Source of the DNA: Sphingobacterium deserti
GTDB lineage: Bacteria; Bacteroidota; Bacteroidia; Sphingobacteriales; Sphingobacteriaceae
Reading direction: 5' to 3'
Assembly (NCBI RefSeq): GCF_000757725.1
Contig: NZ_JJMU01000021.1
Coordinates: forward strand, 124,001 to 188,000
DNA: 64,000 bases
The position numbers and the translations under genes were made by a program. A model generated the notes under the pieces. The model did no database searches. It saw only the letters and a program-made list of their open reading frames with translations, and had not been told where the DNA came from. Positions 16,333 through 25,001 of the stretch are shown here, piece by piece (position 1 is the first letter of the stretch; each line of letters begins with the position of its first letter).

Positions 16333-18738
16333 CTATTTATTTTTCAAGTACTTTTCTAGAAATTGATCCTGCTCCCAAAGTGTATGTAGGATATTCTCCT
16401 CGGAGGCGTATCCATGCGCTTCGAATGGAAGAAGTACCATCCGGACAGGCGCGCCTAGATTTTTTAAGGCCTGGAAATAGCGTTCAGTTTGTAAAGTAAA
16501 CGTTCCAGGATTGTTATCTGCCGCACCGTGAATCAGCAACATTGGCGTTTTCATTTTATCTGCATTCATAAACGGCGACATCGTGTTATAGATTGCAGGC
16601 ACGTCCCAGTAGTTACGTTGCTCCCGTTGGAAACCAAACGGTGTCAGCGTCCTGTTGTAGGCTCCCGAACGAGCAATACCGACAGCAAACAGTTTGGAAT
16701 GCGTTAACAAGTTCGCCGTCATAAAAGCACCGTAAGAGTGCCCACCAACGCCTACTTTCGTGCGATCTATATAACCCAGTTTATCCACAGCATCAATAGC
16801 TGCTTCACCATTCGCTACGAGTTGCTCGATAAACGTATCATTTGGCTCTGTTTCCCCTTCGCCGATAATTGGGAAAGCGGCATCATCCAAGACGGCATAT
16901 CCTTTCGTTACCCAATAGACAAAGGAACCGTACGAAGGATAAGTGAATTCGTAAGGACTTGCTGTATTTTGGCCCGCCGTGGCTTTATCCTTGTATTCGG
17001 TAGGATAGGCCCAAATCAATAAGGGAAGCTTTTCCTTTTTGCTCATGTCATAGCCAGCAGGAAGATAAAGCGTTCCTGACAGATCCACCCCATCTTTGCG
17101 CTTATAGTGAATAACTTCCTTATGTACACCTGCCAACGCTTTAAACGGATTTTCAAGCTGTGTAAGAGCTTGCGTTTTGCCCGTCTTCATGTTTTTGACG
17201 TAATAGTTTGGATAGTCTGTCGGAGATTGAATAGACACTAAGATCTCGTTTTTTTTCAGGTCGATAATCCGGGAGATCGTCTCTTTTTTTCCTTTTACAT
17301 TAGAACTGTAAAGTCGTTTTTTCTTCAACGTATTGAAATCAAGCTCATCAACAAATGGATACTGCCCATCTTTGGTGAAACCATCGCCTATCCAATAACT
17401 TTTACCTTTCTCTACAAGCATGACATACGAACCGAACTCATTTTTAACAGTGTGTACATTACCTGGATCACTGTATACGTCTTGCGAATTTCTTTCGGAG
17501 ATCACTTTGGAGCTTTTCGTGGCGGGATTGAGCAAAAATATCTTCTCGTTCCGCGTGTCATACCACTGGGTATAAATTAACGCATGTTCATTATCACCCC
17601 ACAGCGCACCAGCATACCTATCAGCAACCTTCATCAGCGAAGTTGCAGCTTTATCAAAAGGCGCATCCCAAGCGAAAAGTTCATCTCGCCATTCTACTTT
17701 TTTCAAGGCATCGCCACCATCCAAAGCCTCTACATAGACTAAGGTTGCTGGCTTATCCGTGCGCCACGACATGTTGCGTTTACCTGTGCGGGTGGATGAA
17801 AAACCTTTTGGTAACACTTCGATCAAAGGCGTCTCATTCACTACCTTCACCTTGCTTTTTGTAGCCAGATCAAAAACAATCGTCTCTTGTGGAAAGTTGT
17901 AATACGGAACAACGTATGAAAAAGGGCGCTTCACGGTAGACACCAGTAAATATTTGCCGTCCGGCGAGAACGAACGTTGGCTATACATACCTGCATCGAG
18001 CATTTTTGTCTGCTGTCCTTGAAGGTTTACGGTGTAAAGTTCCGATGTCGATAACGTTTCGAAATTTGTCTCATCCTGCGGATTTTTCAAAAGATCTTGA
18101 TAGGTTCGCAATTGAGATACCTGACCATCACTGGTGGACACTGTTGGCCCTTTCGGTAGATCCTTACTACTATCTATCCATTGCGCACGATTTGCAGGTA
18201 GCTTGGCGATTAACAGTTGCGAACCATCTTTATACCATTGTATAGGGCTCCCCATACTGGCGTTCAAATCAGCGTCTGTCAATTTTTTTGCCGTAGCCGT
18301 AGCAATATCGATTAGCCAAAGCTCGAGTCCAGCAGCGGTACTATTCGTAAAAGCCAAATTTTTAGAATTAGGCGAGAAGCTCATGTTAGCTATACGCGCA
18401 TCGCTAGGCAAACCCTTTATTTGCGTTTCTTCAGCTGCGCCGAATTTTTTGATTTTCAGATTGTTTACGTAGTTTGTTGCGCTACTCATATTGGTAGCAG
18501 GATTAACCCGTAACCCACCTAGCCGCACCTCCGGCTGGTTGAGGTCGTCCAGGCTCTTGTACGTTGCGCGATAAGATAGCACAATCCAGTTTTCGTCTGG
18601 GCTGATACTGACAGCGGGGGGACGTTGATAGTCGGCAAGCTGCAAAATCTCTGACGTAGGTTTTTGATAAGTTATGTTTTCTTGTGCGAAGGATGATGCC
18701 CCCCATAGAAGAAACATAAAACTAAAAAATGGTTTCAT
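16333..18738 (-). CDS. Exported S9 prolyl-oligopeptidase-family peptidase (glutamyl-endopeptidase-like)
   Basis: An 801-residue protein with a signal peptide (MKPFFSFMFLLWGASSFAQ) and a long N-terminal beta-propeller with repeated WSPNSK-like blades (SFSPNSKNLAFTNS, SFSPDGKYLLVS). A C-terminal alpha/beta hydrolase domain follows. The catalytic triad is visible: Ser in VGGHSYGAFMTAN (about 665), Asp in HGAADNNPGT (about 740) and His in FEAHGYASEEN (about 775). The form of the C-terminus, with ENILHTLWEQDQFLEKYL, resembles the S9D glutamyl endopeptidase subgroup. It presumably degrades peptides in the periplasm or outside the cell. Monocistronic. Confidence 0.88.
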   Translation of the reverse strand: MKPFFSFMFLLWGASSFAQENITYQKPTSEILQLADYQRPPAVSISPDENWIVLSYRATYKSLDDLNQPEVRLGGLRVNPATNMSSATNYVNNLKIKKFGAAEETQIKGLPSDARIANMSFSPNSKNLAFTNSTAAGLELWLIDIATATAKKLTDADLNASMGSPIQWYKDGSQLLIAKLPANRAQWIDSSKDLPKGPTVSTSDGQVSQLRTYQDLLKNPQDETNFETLSTSELYTVNLQGQQTKMLDAGMYSQRSFSPDGKYLLVSTVKRPFSYVVPYYNFPQETIVFDLATKSKVKVVNETPLIEVLPKGFSSTRTGKRNMSWRTDKPATLVYVEALDGGDALKKVEWRDELFAWDAPFDKAATSLMKVADRYAGALWGDNEHALIYTQWYDTRNEKIFLLNPATKSSKVISERNSQDVYSDPGNVHTVKNEFGSYVMLVEKGKSYWIGDGFTKDGQYPFVDELDFNTLKKKRLYSSNVKGKKETISRIIDLKKNEILVSIQSPTDYPNYYVKNMKTGKTQALTQLENPFKALAGVHKEVIHYKRKDGVDLSGTLYLPAGYDMSKKEKLPLLIWAYPTEYKDKATAGQNTASPYEFTYPSYGSFVYWVTKGYAVLDDAAFPIIGEGETEPNDTFIEQLVANGEAAIDAVDKLGYIDRTKVGVGGHSYGAFMTANLLTHSKLFAVGIARSGAYNRTLTPFGFQREQRNYWDVPAIYNTMSPFMNADKMKTPMLLIHGAADNNPGTFTLQTERYFQALKNLGAPVRMVLLPFEAHGYASEENILHTLWEQDQFLEKYLKNK

Positions 18739-19350
18739 ATATAGATCGTTTGTTGTTTAATTCCTAACCGGGTTATCCAAAAGCTAGTTATCTTATATTG
18801 CGTGTAGCAATCACGGAAATGTAGATATAGATCATTCATTCCTCAGCACGCTACGCTCGCTTTATCGTTTAATAGCCGTCCGGATGTTGAAACCTGGGAG
18901 CATATGTGCTCAGCATTTCTCAACATTCCTTATGTTAATTAGATTTCTACGAATGTATACATTTTTTTGTCCCTTGCAGCCATTACAATAAGAATGTTGC
19001 AGTCGAAAATTGCAGTTTCAAGACGTGAAACGCTATGGTTAGATATAGCTCAAACAGTTTTAAAAAAATCTAAAATATTACGCATTTTTTACGAAGGATT
19101 TTTGCCGATAAATTTGATTTTAAAGTTTTCAACATTCACAGCACATACTGTCTACCAGCATTTTATAATAATAAACGTTCAGATAGGGCGCTTTATAAGG
19201 TTGCTTTGTCTCGCATGTGGAAAAGTATCGTTAACTGCCGCCAATAAAATAGTGGATATTTGTTTCACTCAAAATGTAAGTCTGCTTTTGAGACTCGTGT
19301 TTTAAACTTCTAGGATGTCTCGGCATCCGGCACATAAACTTAACAACAAC
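18739..19350. other. Gene-poor leader/promoter region before the nrd operon
   Basis: 612 bp between the S9 peptidase start (-) and the NrdH-like start (+). It contains a nested inverted repeat: ATGTTGA (18884-18890) with TCAACAT (18920-18926), enclosing GAGCA/TGCTC (18898-18902/18907-18911, loop TATG). The rest is A/T-rich. A 112-residue open frame at 18967-19305 has no recognisable features and I did not accept it. I could not find a convincing NrdR box or a cobalamin riboswitch core. Confidence 0.5.
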
Positions 19351-19584
19351 ATGGCAAGAATCATTAAATTTGAAAAAAATGACTGCGCACCATGCGCACA
19401 GGTGTCAGCGTACCTTGATAACAAAGGTATCACATATGAGACAATCAATCCTTTTGATCAGCCTGACTTAGCAGCGAAGTTTCGCATTCGCACAGTACCG
19501 ACCGTGCTTGTTTTAGACAATGAGGAAGTTCAACAACGCATTATAGGGTTTAAGCCAGAAGAACTGGCCTTGATCGCGCTGTAA
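19351..19584 (+). CDS. nrdH: NrdH-like glutaredoxin/thioredoxin
   Basis: A 77-residue redoxin with the active-site pair CAPC (Cys 12 and 15) and the cis-Pro segment RTVPTVLVL. It begins MARIIKFEKNDCAPCAQ. An upstream in-frame ATG at 19315 would add 12 residues without homology, so 19351 is preferred. Placed directly before nrdI-nrdE-nrdF it most likely reduces the C-terminal cysteines of NrdE, as NrdH does elsewhere. The active-site sequence differs from the usual NrdH C[MV]QC, so it could also be called a thioredoxin-like protein. Confidence 0.75.
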   Translation: MARIIKFEKNDCAPCAQVSAYLDNKGITYETINPFDQPDLAAKFRIRTVPTVLVLDNEEVQQRIIGFKPEELALIAL

Positions 19585-19625
19585 ATTTAGGACAAGTCGA
19601 TTCGGAAATGAAAATCTAGCGCGCT

Positions 19626-20033
19626 ATGGTTCATCTATATTACGATTCAAAAACTGGAAATGTCCAACGCTTTATCAACAAGGTCATTCAAATTACGGGT
19701 TGGGAAGCCCATAAAATTGAAGACGGCTTGACGGTTGAGGATGCCGGTCATTTGATCACGTTTACCACGAAAATGGGCTGTGTGCCAGATAAAACACAAC
19801 AGTTTATGGACGCCTATGCAAGCAAAATTAATTCGGTAACATCAAGCGGAAACCGAAATTGGGGTAAAAATTTCGGACTAGCCGCTAATAAGATATCAGA
19901 AGGTTATGATATCCCGCTAGCCATGAAGTTTGAGCTTTCCGGAACAATGGAGGATATCAATCAATTTATTGACATTATTAAACACCAATACAATGATAGC
20001 AAACGAGGTAGCAAAAAATTGGATATTGCTTAA
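19626..20033 (+). CDS. nrdI: NrdI flavodoxin-like protein
   Basis: A 135-residue flavodoxin-fold protein with the FMN-phosphate loop YYDSKTGNVQRFI (about 5-17), ITFTTKMGCVP in the middle and GNRNWGKNFGLAANKI (about 78-93), the standard NrdI signature. NrdI supplies the oxidant that assembles the Mn(III)2-tyrosyl radical cofactor of NrdF. The gene overlaps the start of nrdE by 41 bp. Its presence marks this operon as class Ib. Confidence 0.92.
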   Translation: MVHLYYDSKTGNVQRFINKVIQITGWEAHKIEDGLTVEDAGHLITFTTKMGCVPDKTQQFMDAYASKINSVTSSGNRNWGKNFGLAANKISEGYDIPLAMKFELSGTMEDINQFIDIIKHQYNDSKRGSKKLDIA

Positions 20034-22098
20034 CAATGAAATCATGATTAAGCATGATGACGAGTACAGCTTACACAAAGATAAGGAAGCTGTACGCGCC
20101 TATTTCTTGGAATACGTAAACAAAAACACCGTATTCTTTTATACATTAAAAGAAAAGATCGATTATTTAATCGAAAACAACTATTATATCAATTTCTATG
20201 AATCGTTCACGTTCGAAGAAATAGAAAAGGTGTTTACTTTCGTGCACGCGAAAAAATTCCGCTTTCAGTCGTTTATGGCCGCTTTTAAATTTTTTCAAAG
20301 CTATGCCCTACGTGACGATTCTGGCGAAAAATTCCTCGAGCGCTATGAAGACCGTGTTGTTGCCGTGGCATTATTCCTTGCACGAAAAGAAGGCGTACAA
20401 AAAGCTATCGAGTATGCTGAGATCATGATCAATCAAGAATATCAACCTGCTACCCCGACGTTCTTGAATGCTGGTAAAAAGCGCTCCGGTGAGCTTGTCT
20501 CCTGTTTCTTGGATGAAATTGGGGACAACCTAAACGGGATCGGCTATGCTGTAGATTCAGCGATGAAACTTTCCTCTATTGGTGGTGGTGTTTCATTTAA
20601 CATCTCTAAAATCCGTGCCCGTGGTGAAGCCATCAAAGGTGTTGAAGGTCGCGCCGGTGGTGTGTTGCCTATCATGAAAATCATGGAAGATACGTTTTCT
20701 TACGCTAACCAGTTGGGCCAACGCCCGGGAGCTGGCGCCGTTTATCTGAACATCTTCCACTCGGATATTGAAGAGTTTTTAGACTGTAAGAAAATCAATG
20801 TGGATGAGAAAGTGCGGATCAAATCACTTTCTATCGGTATCATCGTTCCAGATAAGTTTATGGAACTTGCTGAAAAAGACGAAGCCTGCTACCTTATCTA
20901 TCCACACACGGTTATGCAAGAGTATGGTCAGTATCTGGACGAGCTGGATATGGACAAGATGTACGACGAGTTGATTACCAACCCGAATGTCAAAAAGAAA
21001 AAAGTAAACGCACGTCATCTATTGGTGCGTATCGCGCAAACGCAGAAAGAGTCCGGCTACCCATATATCTTCTTCAAAGAAAATACAAACAAGGCACATG
21101 CGTTAAATGGCTTGGGTAGCGTTAAATTTTCGAATTTATGTACAGAGATCATGCAGGTATCTGAAGTGTCCGATATAAATATCTACGGGCAAGAAGATAC
21201 GATCCGCTATGGAATCTCCTGTAACCTCGGCTCGCTGAACATCGCTACGGTTATGGATAATAAGCGTATCAAAGAAACGGTTAAAACCGCGATGCGTGCG
21301 CTAACCGTGGTGACCGACGTAACCAATATTGACATGGTGCCTTCCATCGCGAAAGCAAACCGCGAATTGCATTCTGTAGGTCTGGGTGCGATGAATTTGC
21401 ATGGCTTCCTAGCGAAAAGCTTCATCATGTATGAATCTACCGAAGCTTTAGATTTTGCCAACACGTTCTTTATGATGATGAACTACTACTCGCTAGAAGC
21501 ATCGATGGAAATTGCCAAAGAGCGCGGCGCAACCTTTACAGGCTTTGAAAAATCGGCCTACGCTGATGGCTCGTACTTTGACCGCTATACAGATCGTGAA
21601 TATCAACCAACGACTGATAAGGTAAAAGAATTATTTGAAGGTATTCACGTGCCGACAAGCCAAGATTGGGCAAATCTAAAAGCACAGGTGAAAGAGCACG
21701 GCATTTATCATGCTTACCGTATGGCCATCGCTCCAAACCAATCAACTTCGTATATTATGAACGCTACCGCCTCTGTTATGCCGGTAGTGGATATTATTGA
21801 AGTACGTGAATATGGTGATAGCACAACCTACTATCCAATGCCTTATTTGACGAACGATAATTATTTCTACTTCAAATCGGCATATGATATGGACCAATAT
21901 AAAGTGCTTAAATTGATCTCTGTGATACAACGCCACATCGATCAAGGGGTATCTACTATCTTGCATACCAACTCCAAAGACTCAACCCGTGATTTGGCGA
22001 AGTACTATATTTACGCCCATAAAATTGGCTTAAAATCATTGTACTACACCCGCACGCGGAAATCTACTGTGGAAGAATGTATTTCATGCTCCGCGTAA
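19993..22098 (+). CDS. nrdE: Class Ib ribonucleoside-diphosphate reductase, alpha subunit
   Basis: Catalytic subunit that reduces NDPs to dNDPs. About 701 residues, without the N-terminal ATP-cone of class Ia, as expected for NrdE. Visible active-site features: the substrate-reducing cysteine in SGELVSCFLDE, NLCTEIMQ with the thiyl-radical cysteine and its Glu, the second redox cysteine in SCNLGSLNIA, the radical-transfer tyrosines in the C-terminal part, and the C-terminal redox pair CISCSA. The ATG at 19993 begins MIANEVAKNWILLNNE; the frame runs further up inside nrdI but without similarity. Translation is probably coupled to nrdI. Confidence 0.95.
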   Translation: MIANEVAKNWILLNNEIMIKHDDEYSLHKDKEAVRAYFLEYVNKNTVFFYTLKEKIDYLIENNYYINFYESFTFEEIEKVFTFVHAKKFRFQSFMAAFKFFQSYALRDDSGEKFLERYEDRVVAVALFLARKEGVQKAIEYAEIMINQEYQPATPTFLNAGKKRSGELVSCFLDEIGDNLNGIGYAVDSAMKLSSIGGGVSFNISKIRARGEAIKGVEGRAGGVLPIMKIMEDTFSYANQLGQRPGAGAVYLNIFHSDIEEFLDCKKINVDEKVRIKSLSIGIIVPDKFMELAEKDEACYLIYPHTVMQEYGQYLDELDMDKMYDELITNPNVKKKKVNARHLLVRIAQTQKESGYPYIFFKENTNKAHALNGLGSVKFSNLCTEIMQVSEVSDINIYGQEDTIRYGISCNLGSLNIATVMDNKRIKETVKTAMRALTVVTDVTNIDMVPSIAKANRELHSVGLGAMNLHGFLAKSFIMYESTEALDFANTFFMMMNYYSLEASMEIAKERGATFTGFEKSAYADGSYFDRYTDREYQPTTDKVKELFEGIHVPTSQDWANLKAQVKEHGIYHAYRMAIAPNQSTSYIMNATASVMPVVDIIEVREYGDSTTYYPMPYLTNDNYFYFKSAYDMDQYKVLKLISVIQRHIDQGVSTILHTNSKDSTRDLAKYYIYAHKIGLKSLYYTRTRKSTVEECISCSA

Positions 22099-22164
22099 AC
22101 AGAGCGATTTAAAAATAATAAACAAACAAGTCAAGCATAAACGTTACGAAGATAACGTATGCGC

Positions 22165-22206
22165 GAAGGAGAAACCGATAACAGCATTTATCTACGTTTC
22201 TCCTTC
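22165..22206 (+). other. Hairpin between nrdE and nrdF
   Basis: GAAGGAGAAAC (22165-22175) pairs perfectly with GTTTCTCCTTC (22196-22206) over a 20-base loop in the 160-bp nrdE-nrdF gap. No T-run follows, so it probably stabilises or is processed in the message, allowing different amounts of the two subunits. Confidence 0.5.
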
Positions 22207-22258
22207 CGTTTCTTCCCTCAACATGTAGGAAGTATGCGACTCCAAAAAATAAATAAGC

Positions 22259-23245
22259 ATGAGCAAACAATTTACTGCCGTAAACTGGAATACACCAGAT
22301 AACGATTACGTGTTGATGTTTTGGGAACAGAATATCAAACAATTTTGGATCGATACCGAGTATATCCCCTCCAAAGATATTGACAGCTGGAAAGGATTAA
22401 GTTGGGATATGAAAGAATGCTACAAAAAGGCATTGGGAGGGCTAACGCTTTTGGATACTTTACAAAGCCATACGGGTATGCCTAAGATCATCGATCATAT
22501 CAGCTCCCTGCAAAATAAAGCCGTACTATCTTATATGTGTATGATGGAAGCCATCCATGCTAAATCATACTCTACCATTTTTACGACGGTATCCACCACA
22601 AACGAAATCAACGATGTATTTGGTTGGGTACAAGAAAACAAATTCTTACAATACAAAGCATCTACCATTGATAAGTACTACCGTGCTATCGATAAAGAAA
22701 ATGTAACCGACGAAGAACTATTCATGGCTCTAGCGGGATCAGTGTTGTTAGAGTCCTTCTTGTTCTACTCCGGCTTCTTTTTGCCATTATGGCTATGCGG
22801 GCAGGGACAAATGGTTGCTTCTGCAGACATCATTAAAAAGATTGTTGCCGATGAGTCTATCCACGGCGTATTTGTAGGCTTAATCGCGCAGGAGGTGTAC
22901 AGTCGCCTTCCAAACAAAGAAGAGGTAAAAGCTCGTTTCTTAAACTTGTTGAATGACTTGTATGAGAACGAACTAAAATATACGGAAGAGCTGTATACCG
23001 TTGTTGGTTTAACTGCGGAAGTAAAAGAATATGTACGTTATAATGGCAACAAAGCGTTGATGAATTTAGGCTTCGATCCTATTTTTGAAGTGAAACAAGT
23101 CAATCCAATCGTATTGAATGGCCTGAATACAGAAACCACACAGCACGACTTTTTCTCCAAGAAATCTACAAACTACGAAAAGGCCATGGAAATTGTACAT
23201 TTAAGAGATGATGATTTCAAAATGGAAGTAGCTATTGAAATTTAA
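22259..23245 (+). CDS. nrdF: Class Ib ribonucleoside-diphosphate reductase, beta subunit
   Basis: Radical-generating subunit, 328 residues, all-helical ferritin-like fold. Metal ligands can be read off: Asp 66 (GLTLLDTLQS), Glu 97 and His 100 (MMEAIHAKSYSTIF), then Glu in LLESFLFYSGFF and the Glu/His of ADESIHGVFVGLIAQE. The radical tyrosine is present four residues after the first His (Tyr 104). With NrdI next door the cofactor is expected to be dimanganese-tyrosyl. The operon ends in a terminator 26 bp after the stop. Confidence 0.95.
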   Translation: MSKQFTAVNWNTPDNDYVLMFWEQNIKQFWIDTEYIPSKDIDSWKGLSWDMKECYKKALGGLTLLDTLQSHTGMPKIIDHISSLQNKAVLSYMCMMEAIHAKSYSTIFTTVSTTNEINDVFGWVQENKFLQYKASTIDKYYRAIDKENVTDEELFMALAGSVLLESFLFYSGFFLPLWLCGQGQMVASADIIKKIVADESIHGVFVGLIAQEVYSRLPNKEEVKARFLNLLNDLYENELKYTEELYTVVGLTAEVKEYVRYNGNKALMNLGFDPIFEVKQVNPIVLNGLNTETTQHDFFSKKSTNYEKAMEIVHLRDDDFKMEVAIEI

Positions 23246-23271
23246 AAGATAAATCCATTATAGGTATTAAT

Positions 23272-23312
23272 AAAGAGGCTGTCTCCAATTTTATGAGATA
23301 GCCTCTTTTGTT
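23272..23312 (+). terminator. Terminator of the nrd operon
   Basis: AAAGAGGCTGTCTC (23272-23285) with GAGATAGCCTCTTT (23295-23308), a 9-base loop, then TTGTTTGG. One G-T wobble. Confidence 0.82.
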
Positions 23313-23350
23313 TGGCTACATAGCCGGTTGATGGAAAAAAATCTGAATTT

Positions 23351-23384
23351 TTAAAAGCGTTAGAATGCTTCGCCTCGCTTTTAA
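23351..23384 (-). terminator. Possible terminator downstream of susD
   Basis: TTAAAAGCG (23351-23359) and CGCTTTTAA (23376-23384) form a 9-bp stem with a 16-base loop, 20 bp beyond the susD stop on the minus strand; a T-rich stretch follows in that direction. A/T-rich and hence weak. Confidence 0.35.
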
Positions 23385-23403
23385 AAACTAGTTTTCAGAC
23401 GTA

Positions 23404-24978
23404 CTAGTTCGTTTGGTAACCTTCATTCTGCGTAAGGTTAGGGTTACGTTGAAGCTCATCCATAGAGATTGGGTATACCAAATCAGTCTGTTTGAAAATC
23501 GCTCCAGAGCCATTTGCCGCACCAACTAATGGCTGGAAAGTAACCTGTCCTTTCACTTCGGTGGAAATATTCGGAAACATCCCAGTACGCAGACAGTCGT
23601 CCCACATTTTGAATTCCATTGGCAGTTCGCGTAGGCGTTCTTTCCATACCTCTTCCACAAATTGCTGTACGGATAAGCCTTGCAATTCGCTAGCATAAGC
23701 TGCTGCAGTTTTTCCTGTAGTACTGGCTCGCGCTCTCACCTCTGCTAGATGAATGGCCGCAGTAGCAACTCCTGTTGTGCGCGCTTTTACCTCGGCAGCG
23801 ATCAACAAAGCCTCCGCATAGCGGTAAATATTTCTATCTTTTGCAGATCGACCCGTATTCAATAGCGCTTCCTCATCTACAAAAAACCACACGCCAGCAG
23901 TGCTCCCTCCTTCCCAAGTTTTCCCATTAACTGGATTTGTGTAACTCCAGTGGTAAAACTGTCTCGGTTTAATTCGCAAATCATCATCTGCATATACATT
24001 TAAGAATCGATTAGTCGGGCCATAGGTACGTTCGAAGAGCGTATACTTTTCAAATACATCACTGGCTGAAGACGTAAAACCAAACGTCGGCCATGCGCCT
24101 GCCTCATTAATGATAGGATCGAATTCAAGCGAATAAATGGTTTCAGCTAGATCATCGGATGTACGAAGTTTATTATACGCGCTATTGGCTTCCAGGTCTC
24201 CATTAGGTTCCAAAGTATGACCAGATTGTAGAACAATATCAATATATTTTTCTGCCTCGACATAGTTGTTGCGTTGCAAATACACATTCGCTAAGGTCAT
24301 TGCAGCCACATTCCTATTTATTCGCCGTCCGCTGCTGTTGAATGTGCCCGCTGGCAATACATCCACCGCAGCTATCAAGTCTGACTCGATTACTGCATAC
24401 ACAGAATCCACCGAGCTACGCGGCAAAAGAAAGTCTCTATCTAGCGCATCATATGGTTCCGTAGATAGCGGTACCGGGCCAAACATCTTCACCAAAAAGA
24501 AATAGTTAAACGCACGAAAGAAACGTGCTTCAGCAACAAATCTGCTTTTTGTCTCTTCAGACATTTCAATATTTGGAATGTTTTTGATCGCACCATTCGA
24601 AATATTAATTGCCAAATACGTATCTCTCCAAATATCATTGATTCTACCCGAGATCACACGGGTATTTTGTTGCCTAGTCAACAGGCGCGAGAATTGGTTT
24701 ATTTGTTCCTGCCCTTCATAACTGTTCGTAAAATATCCTGTCAGCATAACGGGGATAGAAGCAAAAGACGCCTGATAAGCTCCATTAGCATCACCATAGG
24801 AAGAGGGTGCACCAATTCGATAAAGGCTGTTCACATTCTCTTGGGCCTGGTCTGCTGTCTGGTAATAGCTATCCCCTCCCACTTCCGTTCTCGGGTTTTC
24901 ATCCAAGAAATCTTTACAGGAATTCATAGACAGCATCGCCGTACCACAAAGTCCAAGTATTATATATCTAAGTTTCAT
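23404..24978 (-). CDS. RagB/SusD-family nutrient-binding lipoprotein
   Basis: Surface glycan-binding partner of a SusC-type TonB-dependent channel. The 524-residue protein starts with a lipoprotein signal (MKLRYIILGLCGTAMLSMNSC, Cys 21) followed by KDFLDENPRT. It has the SusD pattern of an N-terminal SusD-like region with YQTADQAQENVNSLYR and tetratricopeptide-like helices (FVAEARFFRAFNYFFLVKMFG). The C-terminal RagB/SusD domain includes RNIYRYAEALLIAAEVKAR and the terminal YPISMDELQRNPNLTQNEGY. The carbohydrate specificity is not readable. It follows susC with a 23-bp gap. Confidence 0.93.
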   Translation of the reverse strand: MKLRYIILGLCGTAMLSMNSCKDFLDENPRTEVGGDSYYQTADQAQENVNSLYRIGAPSSYGDANGAYQASFASIPVMLTGYFTNSYEGQEQINQFSRLLTRQQNTRVISGRINDIWRDTYLAINISNGAIKNIPNIEMSEETKSRFVAEARFFRAFNYFFLVKMFGPVPLSTEPYDALDRDFLLPRSSVDSVYAVIESDLIAAVDVLPAGTFNSSGRRINRNVAAMTLANVYLQRNNYVEAEKYIDIVLQSGHTLEPNGDLEANSAYNKLRTSDDLAETIYSLEFDPIINEAGAWPTFGFTSSASDVFEKYTLFERTYGPTNRFLNVYADDDLRIKPRQFYHWSYTNPVNGKTWEGGSTAGVWFFVDEEALLNTGRSAKDRNIYRYAEALLIAAEVKARTTGVATAAIHLAEVRARASTTGKTAAAYASELQGLSVQQFVEEVWKERLRELPMEFKMWDDCLRTGMFPNISTEVKGQVTFQPLVGAANGSGAIFKQTDLVYPISMDELQRNPNLTQNEGYQTN

Positions 24979-25001
24979 TGTTATCTATGTTTTGAGTGAA
25001 A

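Noticed and set aside
18967..19305. 112-residue open frame in the nrd leader
   Set aside because: No recognisable domain, unusual amino-acid composition, no start signal, and it overlaps the probable promoter/leader of the nrd operon.
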